DNA from: Citrus sinensis
Taxonomy: Eukaryota > Streptophyta > Magnoliopsida > Sapindales > Rutaceae
Length of the DNA: 64,000 nucleotides
Assembly: GCF_022201045.2 (NCBI RefSeq)
Contig: NC_068561.1
Coordinates: 20,090,501-20,154,500 of the forward strand
Reading direction: 5' to 3'
Positions 45,559 through 61,846 of the stretch are shown piece by piece. The position numbers were made by a program, and so were the translations under genes. How positions within the stretch are numbered: position 1 is the first letter of the stretch; each line of letters opens with the position of its first letter. Below the pieces are notes generated by a model. That model was not told where the DNA came from, ran no database searches, and saw only the letters and a list, made by a program, of their open reading frames with translations.

Positions 45559-47888
45559 ATGGATCCTCAAATCTATGGCCTCGCTTTCTTCTTCCTGTTG
45601 GTTGTTCCCTCCGTCACCGCATTGCCTCACAAAACGACATCGTCTTCGTCGCAACCTCAAATCAACTCCAACTCAGTTCTCGTCGCGCTTCTGGACTCGC
45701 ATTACACTGAACTGGCCGAGCTAGTTGAAAAGGCTCTCCTATTACAGACCCTCGAAGAAGCCGTCGGCAGACACAACATTACCATTTTTGCCCCTAAGAA
45801 CGAAGCGCTAGAGCGCGAGCTCGACCCGGAGTTCAAGCGGTTCTTACTCGAACCCGGCAACGTCAAGTCCTTACAGACCCTCTTGATGTTCCACATTCTC
45901 CCCAGCCGAATCGGATCCCGCAACTGGCCCGACGAGAAATCCGGCTCCAGAAAGCACAACACTCTCTGGAACGATTTCGTCCACTTGTCGAGCAAGAGCA
46001 GTAAAAGACTCATCGGTTCGGCTGAGATTTTCCGACCCGACGACATTACCCGTCCCGACGGTGTAATCCACGGAATCGAGCGGCTGTTAGTCCCGCGATC
46101 GGTACAAGAGGACTTCAACCGCAGGCGGAATCTCCGTTCCATTTCCGCCGTGCTTCCGCAAGGGGCGCCGGAGGTGGACCCCAGGACTCACCGTTTAAAG
46201 AAACCGGCCGCTCCGGTTCCCGCTGGTGCCCCTCCGATTCTTCCTATATACGACGCGATGGCTCCCGGTCCCTCGCTAGCACCGGCTCCGGCTCCAGGAC
46301 CCGGCGGAGCGCACCGTCATTTCAACGGCGAGAGGCAGGTGAAGGATTTCATTCACACGCTGTTGCATTACGGAGGGTACAACGAAATGGCGGATATTCT
46401 GGTGAACTTGACGTCGTTAGCGACGGAAATGGGCCGTTTGGTGTCCGAGGGATACGTCCTGACGGTGCTGGCCCCGAACGACGAGGCGATGGCGAAGCTG
46501 ACGACGGATCAATTGAGCGAACCGGGGGCGCCGGAACAGATTATTTATTACCACATTATCCCGGAGTATCAAACGGAGGAGAGCATGTACAACTCCGTTA
46601 GGAGATTTGGGAAAGTGAAGTACGATACGTTAAGGTTGCCGCATAAAGTAACGGCGCAAGAGGCTGATGGGTCGGTGAAATTCGGGACGAGTGACGGGTC
46701 AGCTTATTTGTTTGACCCGGATATTTATACTGATGGCAGGATTTCGGTTCAAGGGATTGATGGGGTTTTGTTCCCAGAGGAAGAGACTCCAACGGTTAAG
46801 AAACCGGCTGCCGTTAAAGTTGTCACCAAGCCCAGAAGAGGTAATGGTTGTTTTAGTTTTTTTTTTTTTAAATTTTAATTTTTATTGATTAATGGAGTAA
46901 ATTTCACTGGCATTGGCTAAAATTCAGGTTAATTGATTTCATCAGCTTTGAAATTTGTCAAAATCTTCACTAATATTAGCCATTGTTAATATTTATTCTT
47001 GTTCTTTGAATTATTTCACAAAAAAATGTAATTTTGTTACTTCCCAATGGTGTTCTTGTGGGTAGTGATTGATTCATTTGGTGAAATCCTCCTGGGCGGG
47101 TAGGGTTTTTGTTTATTTTTTTGTTATGTCTTAAGAAAATAGAGATTAGATTACTTTTCATTATAATGTTTTTTTAGCTTTTAGGTCAATGGGAGCAAAT
47201 GGGCAATGGATTTTGAGACGGTGGTTGATGTTTTGGCAATTTATTTTTTTGAGGTTAGGATGAGTTTGGGGATAGTTCATTCTCGTGGGTTCGGTTTTGG
47301 AGTGCTTTTAAAGGTTAGTTTAAGTACAAATTTGTCGGTGGGAAGTAAAAAGCAAAGGTGGTTTCATTATTTTATTGGACTTTTTGTTCATAAACAAGTT
47401 TATAATGATGCCTGGCAGGTTTCTTAATCAATGGGTTAACTCTTTTTTTTACGGACTCTAATCTTTGGCTCATGCCACCGATGAGTCCATGTGATTGATT
47501 CTAGGGTTGCCAAGTCGCCACCATAACTTTTATGCTGGCAACAGCTGCCTCTCATGAACTTACCCTCCTTGTGATTGCATTTCTTTCCATTTTTTAGATT
47601 GATTTGTGATGGGCTGGCATGATTTGTTGTCAGTACTTTTGTGTTCTTTACTAGCTGGCCACCTAAAGCTTTTAAGTGCTGGGCCAGGGTTCTGTAATTG
47701 GAAAATCAATTTAACTGTTAGCTGTTTTCCTTGTTGATTATGAGACAGGCGATGCAGATTATATAACATCGGCGGTTGACTTCTAATCTGTGTTTAATTA
47801 TGTTGCAATTGCAGGCAAATTAATGGAGGTAGCATGTAGAATGCTTGGAGCTGTTGGGCAAGATTCACATTTCACTACATGTCAATAA
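45559..47888 (+). CDS. FLA17: Fasciclin-like arabinogalactan protein, FLA17/FLA18-type (451 aa, two exons)
   Basis: Exon 1 is 45559-46840 and exon 2 is 47815-47888 (donor AG|GTAATG, acceptor TTGCAG), 452 codons with TAA. MDPQIYGLAFFFLLVVPSVTA is a signal peptide, so the product enters the secretory path to the cell wall or apoplast. Two FAS1 domains follow: one from about residue 35 to 195 (NITIFAPKNEAL; DGVIHGIERLL) and one from about 270 to 410 (VLTVLAPNDEAM; HIIPEYQT; ISVQGIDGVLF). Between them lies a Pro/Ala arabinogalactan-type linker (APGPSLAPAPAPGPGG) suited to O-glycans. The short second exon encodes GKLMEVACRMLGAVGQ and a polar end with no GPI signal, as in the group-B FLAs (FLA15-18). 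FLA17 and FLA18 are close paralogues in Arabidopsis and I cannot tell which it is closer to. Confidence 0.92.
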
Positions 47889-48978
47889 ACTCATAATTAA
47901 ATCAAAAAATAAGAAAACCCGAAACCGTGTAAACAATCATAAACTGGTAAATTCCGCATATCTTTTCCACTGATTATAATCCTGCTTTATTGCGTTACTT
48001 TTTTTTATTAACAGTGGCTGAATATATTGCAGTTGTAGGAAGATTGTAAACTAAAGAGAAGGGGATATCAATCAGGGATACGTCGACGGTGAATAATCCC
48101 CCACTAAAGAGAGGAGTTTGTTGTTGGTTTTTTTTTCTTTTTCTTTTTTTTTTATAAATACTGTAATTACATATCATTTTTTAATTGTTTTTTTAAGTAA
48201 GACTCACTGGCTACCGTCACTGTGTGCATGGTGATTGATGAACAGCCTTTGCTCTGTGTCAATGGTTGTGTTCCTCTTGCCTGCTTGTGAATGAATCAAC
48301 TCAAATTTTCATAGTTTTGGATTTCTTTATTCGTTAAATTAAATTTTTCTTTGAGAGAAAGTAAAGAATTTAGTGTCTGATGAAGGGAGTTGTTGGGTTA
48401 TATCATGACTGACAGAGACATCACAACTCATAAAGAGTTGTGGATGGACTTTTACTTTCATGGCAGGTGTGTTGTTGTCTCCATGAAAAATTAGAAAAAA
48501 AAAAAAAAGAACCAAATAATTGTCAATTATTGGGGATGAACTTTCAAGGAAATTATTTACTATTTAATATTATTATTATATTTGTGAATTGCCGTGTTAT
48601 TATATTTACTGGAATTGTGGCCAAATTAAAAGGGCTCATCAAAATTTTCTTTCGCTAAAAGATAAGATTTTGACTTAAAAAGTGCAGTCTTATTATGTAA
48701 CCAACTAATGGATTTTGGGTTAAGTGGAAACTAAGAATGTGAAAGGATGCTGATAATAATAATCAATCTTTGCACAGCTGGATACAGCTCGTGGGAATGA
48801 ATTAATCCAGTTGCGTGAGCTGGGGGTCCAATTGGAAGTGGCTGTTCCTGCCATGATTATCCCTGTTCTGTTACTTCTGTCCGTATATTGTAACTGCAGA
48901 GTTTGTTTTGTCTTCCCCAAGGATTTTACTTTTAGCATGAAATATTTCTCGTTTATTTAAGAGTTACCGTTGCTTTAA
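47889..48978. other. FLA 3' UTR and spacer
   Basis: The first several hundred bases are probably 3' UTR. No other gene is seen; a poly-A tract lies near 48494. Confidence 0.5.
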
Positions 48979-48991
48979 ACAACAGCGGCAA

Positions 48992-49305
48992 CCACTCGGG
49001 CAGTAGCCCGAGTGGCCAGGGCTGCTGCCCTCCAACTTGGAGGGCAGCAGTTCGAACCCCCACAAAAGCATTGTGGGGGTATTTCCTTCCTCAATTAATT
49101 TGAGTGAAGGTAGTCTTCTCCCTTACCCATGAGTGAGGAGTAGACATCCCTCGAATATTTGTGAGGGTTAAAATCTGGGCAGAGCTCCATTAGCATTGAT
49201 GTCAGTTGGTCCCAGTAATAGTCTGATTTGTAAATATCAGTAATAGTCTCATGTATATGAGTTGTAATCTGAGCAATAGTCTCATGTAATAAAAAAAAAA
49301 AAAAA
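48992..49305 (+). mobile_element. tRNA-derived SINE, about 314 bp, with 13-bp TSD
   Basis: The head holds a Pol III A-box-like GTAGCCCGAGTGG and a B-box-like GTTCGAACCCC at about tRNA spacing. A body of over 200 bp follows and ends in a run of 16 A. A perfect 13-bp duplication ACAACAGCGGCAA flanks it (48979-48991 and 49306-49318). Composition, orientation and A-tail are those of a plant SINE mobilised by LINE machinery. The perfect TSD implies a fairly recent insertion. Confidence 0.92.
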
Positions 49306-49318
49306 ACAACAGCGGCAA

Positions 49319-50000
49319 GATAATACGCAAAATAAAAATATGAATATTATTTATGTCACAGTTATACTACAAAATATAAAATAATAATACTAATTATGCT
49401 ACAGTTATTATCATTTCCGTTGTTTTTTTAGCTGTTCAAAATAACTTTTTTTTCCTTTATTTAATAAAAATAAAAGAAAAATAAACATGAAATAGAATTG
49501 TTTATTTTAATTGCCCAGCCACCAGGTCGTTTTTTCGTATTTTTTTTAGATGAATAAGAAGGTTGAATTGGATTAATAGTCCAAACAGTTGACCGTGTGG
49601 TAAATCCCTCCCACCAAATACTTTTTCTTTAATTGATTATCCCCTCTGTCTGTGCCTATAAAACAAAAAAAAAAAAAAAAAAAAAAAACCCAATAATGGC
49701 CTGAAGAACGCACGTGGCATAGGATGGCCTCAACCTTTTAGTTTATATATATATATATATATACATTAAAGTTTTATTTACCTTTTAGTAAATACTGAAG
49801 TTTAATATGACAGAAGGTCTCACGGGACATGTAGTGTGGCAGCCAATTTAATGAGTCAGTTGCGCCGTTGGACGAGGCACATGGTACGTCAAAATAAAAC
49901 AATTAATATATGAACAAGAGAAGAAGGATAGTGGATGTTTCATGTTCGCTGCCAAAAGTTCCTTCTTAACATTAGAAGTACATATAATTTCTTCTTTTAC

Positions 50001-50031
<31 letters not shown>

Positions 50032-51319
50032 TTCATTGTTCTTGCTTGATTTGTATTTGATCCTCCATTCAGTGATATATAATATTGCGTGACTTCAAGC
50101 TTTTTCACATTGGGTTCGGCTCGGGTGAAGATCAAAAGCTAGTTTGAATTGCGAACCCCATCTTTTCTTCTTGCTTTTTCACATTGCTTCTTCCTCTACC
50201 TCAATCTCCACCCTTCATTGTTCATGTGATCATGTTTGCACTTACAGTTACGATAGCACCGGAGAGACAATGAACATTCATTTGATCTTCCTTGGGAGAT
50301 ATTTTTTAATTACTGAGTAAAAATCTTACACTAGGTTAGATTTGATTTTGATGAGGGTTACTTATGGTATAAGACAGCTCTCAGCTCATGCGTGTATTTG
50401 ATGAGGGTGTAAATAGTTTTAAAATAAAAGATAACTTTTGAGATGAAATTTTAAATAATTTTTTTTTTTTTGGAGATATTTATCATTACTTAAATTTTTC
50501 CCAAATTTAGAAAACGATATGAAACACGTTCTAAATCTAATATGCATAATCCATAAAGCAGCAGCAGCAGCAATAGCGACTAGCGAGCAACGAATGGCGA
50601 CCACAAATTTGTGATAGACCCAGCTCGCTTTATGAAGTAGACACTTTTCTTGAAATTTGGAGAAAGGTACCAATGAGGCATCCTTGGCTTTACATTCACT
50701 TGATTGCAACTAATCTTGCTTGGTAAGCAATAGAAATGTTTCACCTTTAATGATCCCTGATAGAATCCTGAAGCAGCTTGTGATTGTTACTGAAATGCTA
50801 CAACTCTTAAACATCGTTACGAATTTATTAGGATTCTCTGCTGATCAAGTTTCTCCCATGCATGCATTCACATGTTCTAAAATTCAGATTTAATCTTAAA
50901 ACATCATTGTACAGCGTCAAAAACAGTGTTGTATGGTCAAATCCGAATCTTAAAAATGTATGGAGGTCAATGTCTACATTGTAAACAGACTATCTTCAAT
51001 CACACATCAACCTTGCCATATGAGTTTAATTTGATTAGAGAGAATTTAAGGAAGCTGAGAATAGGATGAAAAATATCCACGAACACAATCAAGAAAACAT
51101 GAAAAAATATGCTGGACATTCCATTCGAACCAAATTTAATAAAGGAATGCTTGATTACTTTTAACCTATGGACACTAAATTTATAAATCGAATAGGTTTT
51201 GAAGTTCCAGAAGGAAATTGTAACAAGGCATGTAAACAACTTATAATAAAACTATTAACAGATATCATGGAACTTGAAACTTTGATAGGCTATAAACTCA
51301 AGGGCCAAGAATCATATCT
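49319..51319. other. Spacer and 3' UTR of the WVD2-like gene
   Basis: No gene is seen. A poly-A run lies at 49665-49687, a (TA)n tract near 49743-49763 and a poly-T run near 50002-50024. The last few hundred bases are presumably the 3' UTR of the minus-strand gene. Confidence 0.45.
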
Positions 51320-53820
51320 TCAACCTCCAACAGCGACTTCACGGGGAATAATCTCTGGGTTTGCCATTGTCATAATAGGTCCATCGGTCTCAGCAGGATG
51401 AATTTCAGATGCCAAATCTACAGCATCCTTGCATTCAGGAAGTGCCGAAGATTGGTTCTGGGTTTCTTCAGATTTTCCATCTGCTTCCAGATTTTGGTTC
51501 CCTGCCCCAGCATTCTTTGGTTTTGACTTAACTGGCTTTCCTTCAGTTTTTCTGCGAATACTATCCTGAGATTGGAGTTTAGGTTGCGGTTTTTTTATAG
51601 GAGTCTTTGACGTAGCAGATTCTTTATTTCCATTTGCTTGGGTTCCCTTCATCGAATTGTTTGGTCCTTGATTCAGACGTGGGCTATGACATGATCCTCC
51701 ATTTTCAAAAGAGCTGTCCTTTGCAGCAACAGAGCTCTTGTTCCTTCCAAACTTAGGGGATACAGCCCGAGTGGTTGGAATCTGCAATATTCAATAAGAA
51801 TGACACGTAAAAAGAAATGAAAATCTAATATTTACATCATATGCTCAAAAAGAATATAGCCAATATTCATGAACTCTAGGCCTGTGAATTTATGGAGCAA
51901 GCCATCTGCAACTTGGATGCTCGCATAAAATATAACTTTACCATATATGTTAGCTTGCTCCCTTAAATTGGTTTGACTTTAATTGCTGTCCTTCTGTCAA
52001 AAAAGTTGGTCGTTCTCTGAACTTTAGAGAAGGGGGATGTAACTAAAAAAGTTGGTCGTTCTCTGAACTTCAGAGAAGGAAGCATCTCAAAATGTAGAAT
52101 TCTTGCAACCAAATGCATATAGAGGTACCTTCTTTAGTTCAACTTTTGGAGGAGGTTCCTTGTAAAAGCTTGGCATTGGTGTAGCCTTAAATGTCAAGCT
52201 CTTTCTCAGTTGTTTGATCTCTGCCTCTTGGCTCTCCTGCATGATAGCAACCAATCAGATTAAGATCAACAAATTGGGAAAATGAACAATGGGATGAGGA
52301 AAAACAAATGTTCTATCAAGCACTGTTAATAGATGGTGACAACACCTTTGATTTTTCCTGCAAGTTGCTTTTTTCTACTTCCTTAGCATGGATCTTCTCT
52401 TCTAGCTTTGAAAAGAACTGGTGATCAATACCATAGCACAGTTAATTTTGCATTCACCGTAAAGTTTACAACAAAAGTGGGAAAGCAACTGAATACACAT
52501 AGATGACCTCCTTTCTTCTTTCAGCTCGTTCTTCCAGCCTGAAGTTGAATCCAGAAACACCGCTTCTCCGCCCACGAGAAGTGGCACTTCTATTGAAAAA
52601 ACAGAAATCTCAGACATATCAATATAATGAACACTAGGAAACAAGGTTAAAAAAAAAAATTATGGTGGTGCAAGATAGGACAGTACGAAGTAGTCGAACG
52701 AGTCTCATCATCCTCTTTATTTGGCAATGCATTTGTTACAGATTTAGAATGTTGATCCATAAACCTGCAGTTTCATAAGACAGTATACAACCCCAATTAA
52801 TCCAGTAGATTTTGAAAGATTTCTCTCCTTGATGCTTTCTTTCCAACACATTAAGACATTATGTTCTAAAATTTCAGCATCCAATTAAAGAGATCAACAT
52901 ATGTATCAGGAAGATGGACTAATGTGACTTACCGGGAAACTTCAGGCAGAGGGCAGTTACCAGCTTCATTCACAGAACTGGATTTCACAGGCTGAGAAGC
53001 AAAGACGCAAAGTGAGTTTTTACAAAATACAAAAGAAAAATGTTGGAGGGAAGCAATAACAATATGAGAGCTTACCGCAGATTTGCGAATGCTGGAAACA
53101 GATGCCAAAGTAGTCGGTCTTACAGAAACTCCATTTGTTTTTACTTCCTTGGTTTCCACTCCAGTGGATGCACACCTATTAGGTTGATTGAAGCGGGAAA
53201 CTGAATTGACTGTTCCATTGAAAGAAGGGCCCTGACCTTTCACCCTATTTACCAGGGCCTGTTTGGCATCTCTCTTTATTGGGTACACATCTATGCTCTT
53301 CTTTAGAGCATCTGCATGGGCTCCTCTTGATGGAAAAAAAGAACTCTGGGAAAGGACAGGCTTCTGGCTACGAGTAAATGAAGCTGAACCCTTCAGGATA
53401 GCTTTATCCTTGGCCACTTTACTACTTTTTGAATTAACACCATCAGGGGTCAGAGATTCCTGAATATAAAAACACACACATTATAAGATTATGAATATAC
53501 ATATTTTTATTCAGTTATGTGACAAAATTATCTCAATAGAGGAGCTCAAGAGAAGTAACTGGGTGAATAGCACACTGTACCTTTAAGCGTTTTGTGATTT
53601 TATTTGCTGAGACATTCACAGCAGCTTCAGTTTCCTTGCCAGAAGAACTAAGACCTTCAGCTTTTGCAACATGCTTGGAAGTCTCTTTCAGATTTGAAGC
53701 CTCATCACCACTATCAGAATTCTGTTTTTCTTTATTTATTTCGAGAGCAGATCCTCCCACGTGAGTTTTTGCACTGAGATTCCTCTTATCCTCCATCGTA
53801 ATTCCATTCTCAGACTCCAT
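51320..53820 (-). CDS. WVD2-like TPX2-domain microtubule-associated protein (494 aa, eight coding exons)
   Basis: Minus-strand coding exons: 53820-53581, 53459-53076, 52991-52933, 52764-52687, 52589-52508, 52417-52346, 52236-52129 and 51781-51320, totalling 495 codons with TGA. The conserved C-terminal TPX2 domain lies at about residues 264-335 ([28 protein letters not shown]...[16 protein letters not shown]), spread over exons 5-7. This KLEEK/KSLTFKA block binds microtubules in the WAVE-DAMPENED2 family, which controls microtubule bundling and anisotropic growth. The flanks are long, basic and low-complexity. The start [14 protein letters not shown] is the first ATG of the main frame after a splice acceptor in the leader. 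A 5' UTR exon ends at 54918 and the leader intron is about 1.07 kb (54917-53846). Which WDL member it is cannot be said. Confidence 0.92.
51999..52079. repeat. 46-bp tandem duplication in an intron
   Basis: The unit AAAAAGTTGGTCGTTCTCTG plus AACTTYAGAGAAGG occurs twice, 46 bp apart, in the last intron of the WVD2-like gene. Each copy contains TTCTCTGAA followed by a near-perfect complement, so each can form a tight hairpin. Confidence 0.8.
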
Positions 53821-55215
53821 TTTATAGTAAAGAAAGACTGAGTCCTGAAATTGGAATTGCAATATCATCTTAAAGACTGCTGCAAAGCTAGAAGGTTCAA
53901 TAACTCAACACAATTACTGAAATTGGATCAATTTTACGTAGTTAAAAAACCAAAAAAAATGAAGCCTAACTTCTCTTTTATTCTAACCACTATGATACTC
54001 TATTAGTGTCGTCCAACATTTCTATTGTTCCTAACGGTATAAGATCCAAAATAAATGGATCAACACCCTTTCCACTGATTTTACAAAGGACTTCATAAAC
54101 ATAAATGAAAACTTTATATCCTATATCCTATGTTTTTCCATCTATACAACGGGACATTTCTTCTTCACCAAAAGATATGATAAAGCTAAAGAGACCCTAA
54201 GATTCGAAACGTAATCCCTCTTTCATGCAATCACATTGTTAGAAACCAAACAACGAATGGCAATAGAGACAAGCCAAATTTAAACACAAAACATTAAAGA
54301 TAAGTACAAAGATATATTTCAAATAGTTGATCACGAACATCAATAAATCTCCAAACCTGTTGAAAAATACCACCAGAAAATACCAAATGCAGAGTTTACA
54401 GAATTAGAACACAATGAAAGCAGGGATTCAGATTTGAGTTATTGAGGCTTGGGGGACACCAAGTGTTCAAACTGAAAGCATGTTTTACTTCAATGCCTAT
54501 ATACTCATCCATTTCTAACTTTTAGCCAACAATCTTTTATAAGTCAAAATGCCAAACAGATCCTAAATCAAACCATAAACCTAAGATATCTCCACGCAGA
54601 TAACGTTTTAGTATTCTAAAACTGAAGAACTCACCATAGACAAGTCAAATTACCAATATCACTACAAGAACAGTAAAGGGTTTTGACTCTTGATTTGAAA
54701 CTAATCTAATCAAGATTCTAATAATGTCATTCTATTCCCATTTTCTCAGGAATCAAACTGGCAAGCAGCACTCACAAAGATCCAAAATAATTCAGCATCA
54801 TTGTATCAAGTTGACGAATTCACGCACAAGATGACAAACTAAGCTTAGACAAAGCATAAAGATGACTCCAAAATTTCCAAATAATGCAAAACTTAAAGAG
54901 TACAAAACACAACATACCTTGCAACTGCAGTGAACTTACAAACAGAAACAAAAAGCAGAATGAATGACGAAGCAGCTCTGAAGTCGAACTTCAAGGCTTG
55001 AGATAAAACAAAATGAAATGAACTGAATCAGAAGAGAATTTGTATGAAGATTATTCGAAATGGGGAATTGAAGAAAAGGTTATTGGTGAGATAAACGTGA
55101 CACACACTCACAGACACTCTCTTCTGTCTCTGGTTCGAGAGATGCTGTGGAAACAGAGAGACGCTGACAGAGAACGAGCGAGCTGGCTGGCCAATGGACA
55201 GTTGTTCAATGAAGC

Positions 55216-55225
55216 GGATATATAC
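55216..55225 (-). promoter_or_regulatory. Candidate TATA box of the WVD2-like gene
   Basis: On the minus strand GTATATATCC lies about 300 bp before the 5' UTR donor at 54918. The sequence between them has the mixed composition of a transcribed leader. Confidence 0.4.
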
Positions 55226-57155
55226 ATACTACCTGGATAGATTCAAGTGATTAAATGACTAAAATGCCACTATCATTATTGCCAATTATGCATTCTTTTT
55301 CGAATTTTAATCTAGTAACCTTTATTTACTAATATTACGATATGTTCGGGACAGTATAAATAAGACATAATTTAATTATCTGTCTAAATTCTACCGAAGC
55401 ACGTCTTGATAATGGCACATTTTAATTATTTCGATCTAGAATAAGCAGCAAAAATTCGATCTGAATATTATTCTATTGATATTACAACGTGTTTAGAATC
55501 ATTTGGGTAATAATATATTTTAAATGCCCTGATTTAAAGTAAGTCATCTAATGTTTATCTATTGGTAATTGCAATGTGTCCAGAATAGTCTAGATAATAA
55601 CACATGGGAAATACGTTGGTCTAGAATAAACTATCTACGTTATGAATGCTTATCTATTGGTATTTTACAATATCTATAGAACAGTCTAGATAATAATACA
55701 GTTTAATATCTATTTCTAAGTTCTAAATGTTTATCTACTGATGCTATAACTTGTCCCCTTATCTAGATGATAACATATTTTTTTGAATTATTTCAATGTT
55801 AGGGTTAACAATCAAAGGTCTGAACATTTGTTCGAACTCGTATAAATAATAGCACGTTTTAAATATTTTAGTTTAGAATAAACTCGAATTGTAAATAGTT
55901 CATACTTCATATAATCAAATATTTAGTTATAGATCAAACTATCTAAATAATTACTGGCCTTTATGTCTTATGGTGTAACTTGAATATTTAAGTGTATTCT
56001 CATATTTAGATGAAGGTGGATCAACCCAATTACTTTCATATCTAAAAATATATATCCTTGAATAAAAATATAGGACATCTTCTCCTCGTTGTATTTAATC
56101 TCTTCTTTACAAGGTTAAAATTACAATTACTAGAATTGATGGAAGAATGGAATATAAAACAAAATATTTTATGGTAAACTCAAACATTATGATATGATTA
56201 AGTGGATTGCATATAATTCGATAGTACAAAATGGGTATTGGAGCAATTTGTTTTCCATTCAGCTTCCATAAATTACGACATTAGAACAACAAAATAATCA
56301 CATTTCTCTATCAATCACTTTCCATAAAATTTTGTCAATGGTTGCACCTCGTTTCATTTCATTCCTCATCTAAAAAATAAAAAAATATAGAAAAAATTAA
56401 TAATATTTTAAAAGTAAATAATTAGTTGGTAACCTCTCAAAATCGATGTCATTGCCGAATCTAAAAGCCGTTAAATTCGCGTTGTCCGAAAATCCGACGG
56501 CCCAAATGAATTGCTCCATCATCGGTGAACACAAGCAAGGGCATTTTAGTCAAACCGGCGAAACTAAATCAACCTCGAAGGGCAAAATAGTAAAAAAAAG
56601 AGTAACAGGCTAATGATTGAAAACAACATTAGCACTGTTTGAGAACGTGGGGGTTTCCCAACGGATTTCAGATTTTTCTAAACCGAGCTAGTGAAGTGTG
56701 GGAGAGCGGGGGTCATGGACACACAGGTCACAGCTAGGTGCCTCTGTCGTTGCCGTCACTAACGGTGAGGTGGCACGACCAAGGAACATGATTCGTCTCC
56801 AGTAACGCCAACCTGAACCAGGGACCCCACCACCACCACCCTCACCAACCGCGCGTGAGCTGTCACGAACGTGCGTACAAGATAACGTATAAACCGGAAT
56901 CCTATGATGATCAAGGGCATTGGGACAATCTCAACCGTCCGACTGAGGTCCAATCATTTTCCACGTTTCTGTTGGACCGTTGAATTGTATTTTGTTAGCT
57001 CGGGATTTTGCGGGTGGTACGTTGTATTCAATCAAGGGCAAGGCTGGCCTAGAAAAAGGGTCCTCTTCGTGGTGTTTCTTGGTTGCTCACACGCGCGTAC
57101 ATGACTCGTCATTTAAGTCACGACACAATAGTAAGAAACACGAGTCGTTATTATG

Positions 57156-57222
<67 letters not shown>

Positions 57223-58293
57223 TCAAATATCACTTGAAGTGTAACACAATCCTCTTTCTAAATTACCCAAACCAACCACATTTTCCTAAAATCATTTTCT
57301 TTTTTTCAAAAATCGGAAGGAATATACCTATTTGCTAGAAAAATAAGAACCCATATATGCCCAAATATGACAGCTGATCAAATTAAAATTGTAATATTTG
57401 TTATATGACAATTATTTATTTTTAAAAAAGGAAATAGTCATTAGTAGTAAAAAAAGAAAAAGAAAAAAAAAGCAACAGTGTACTAACTGTAGAAAATTAG
57501 AAGTTGTTGGCACTTGGCAGCTGTCAAATCGATCAAATTCTGATTAAACTAAAGTTTTGGCCCAGACTCAAGTTAGTTTATAATTAGGAATTATCTTGAA
57601 ATGACCCTACTTTGATTTGCTTTATTTGTCTAATTGCTTCAATTAAGAAGCAAAATCCCCACTTAGATATGCTTCTAAGCTTCATAATCTTTTGCGCTCC
57701 ACGATTCAACATCCTAGATGCAGATTGATAATGGATTTTGTTTCAATATCCAATTGAGATTGTTTTCACACGCAAGATTTAAACTCGTGGGCAAGTTTTA
57801 TGCTTCATTTTACAAGTTTATTAAAGATCAATAGACAAATTAATCAAATGTGCTATACATTTTTCATTTGTAGATCAAAAGGAAATTAGATCACCACGGA
57901 AGATTTTCACTAGTCCACATATTGACTCAAGCATAGTCGGATGATTCTTGAAAATGCTATTTGATGTCTCAGTGTATTCAAAATGCTATTATATGTTACA
58001 ATGCTCTCGCAGTGTCACCCCCACTTTCTATTGAAAAAATTCAATTTTTGAATATTTTTTGTTGTTAGCCTGGAGCAAGTTTTCTTCTCTATCTTCCAAT
58101 TTGTGTTATTGTAAGATTTAGGGCTTCCACAATAAAAACTTGCATGTGTAACAAAAAAAATTAGAGCTTTCAACAAAAAGTACCATGCAGCGCTGCATTG
58201 TAGATGAACAGCATTTGAAAACTCTATTCCTACTATCAATATCAATCGGACGTCAGCAATAAATTATATTTCTTTTGATTCATAGATGCATAC

Positions 58294-58324
<31 letters not shown>

Positions 58325-58543
58325 CATACATGCACATACATGCACACAACACTGTGCAACTGTTAAGAAACAATCCTAGACAAGCAACGACAGTGAAAAT
58401 TCAACTTGTGATTGATTGCTAAAGACCTATGCATGATGCACCTACAAGCACCGGCAACTAATGGTCATTACACAGTCAAATATGATCCTGAAAAATTAAC
58501 CCAAAAAAGAGAAAAAGAAAAAGAAAATGATCCTCTCTACATG
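55226..58543. other. Intergenic region, no supported gene
   Basis: 55280-56400 is AT-rich with no signal. 56640-57110 is clearly richer in GC, promoter-like, and holds only short ORFs. A compound (AC)n(TA)n microsatellite lies at 57158-57219. CATA/TATA repeats lie at about 58285-58345. The last part is 3' UTR of the kinase gene. Confidence 0.5.
57158..57219. repeat. Compound microsatellite (AC)n(TA)n
   Basis: Seventeen AC units followed by about fourteen TA units. Confidence 0.95.

Positions 58544-61846
<3,303 letters not shown>

Noticed and set aside
50542..50710. Possible small gene around the GCAGCAGCAGCAGC tract
   Set aside because: The minus-strand frame has no recognisable domain and its Ala run comes from a trinucleotide repeat.
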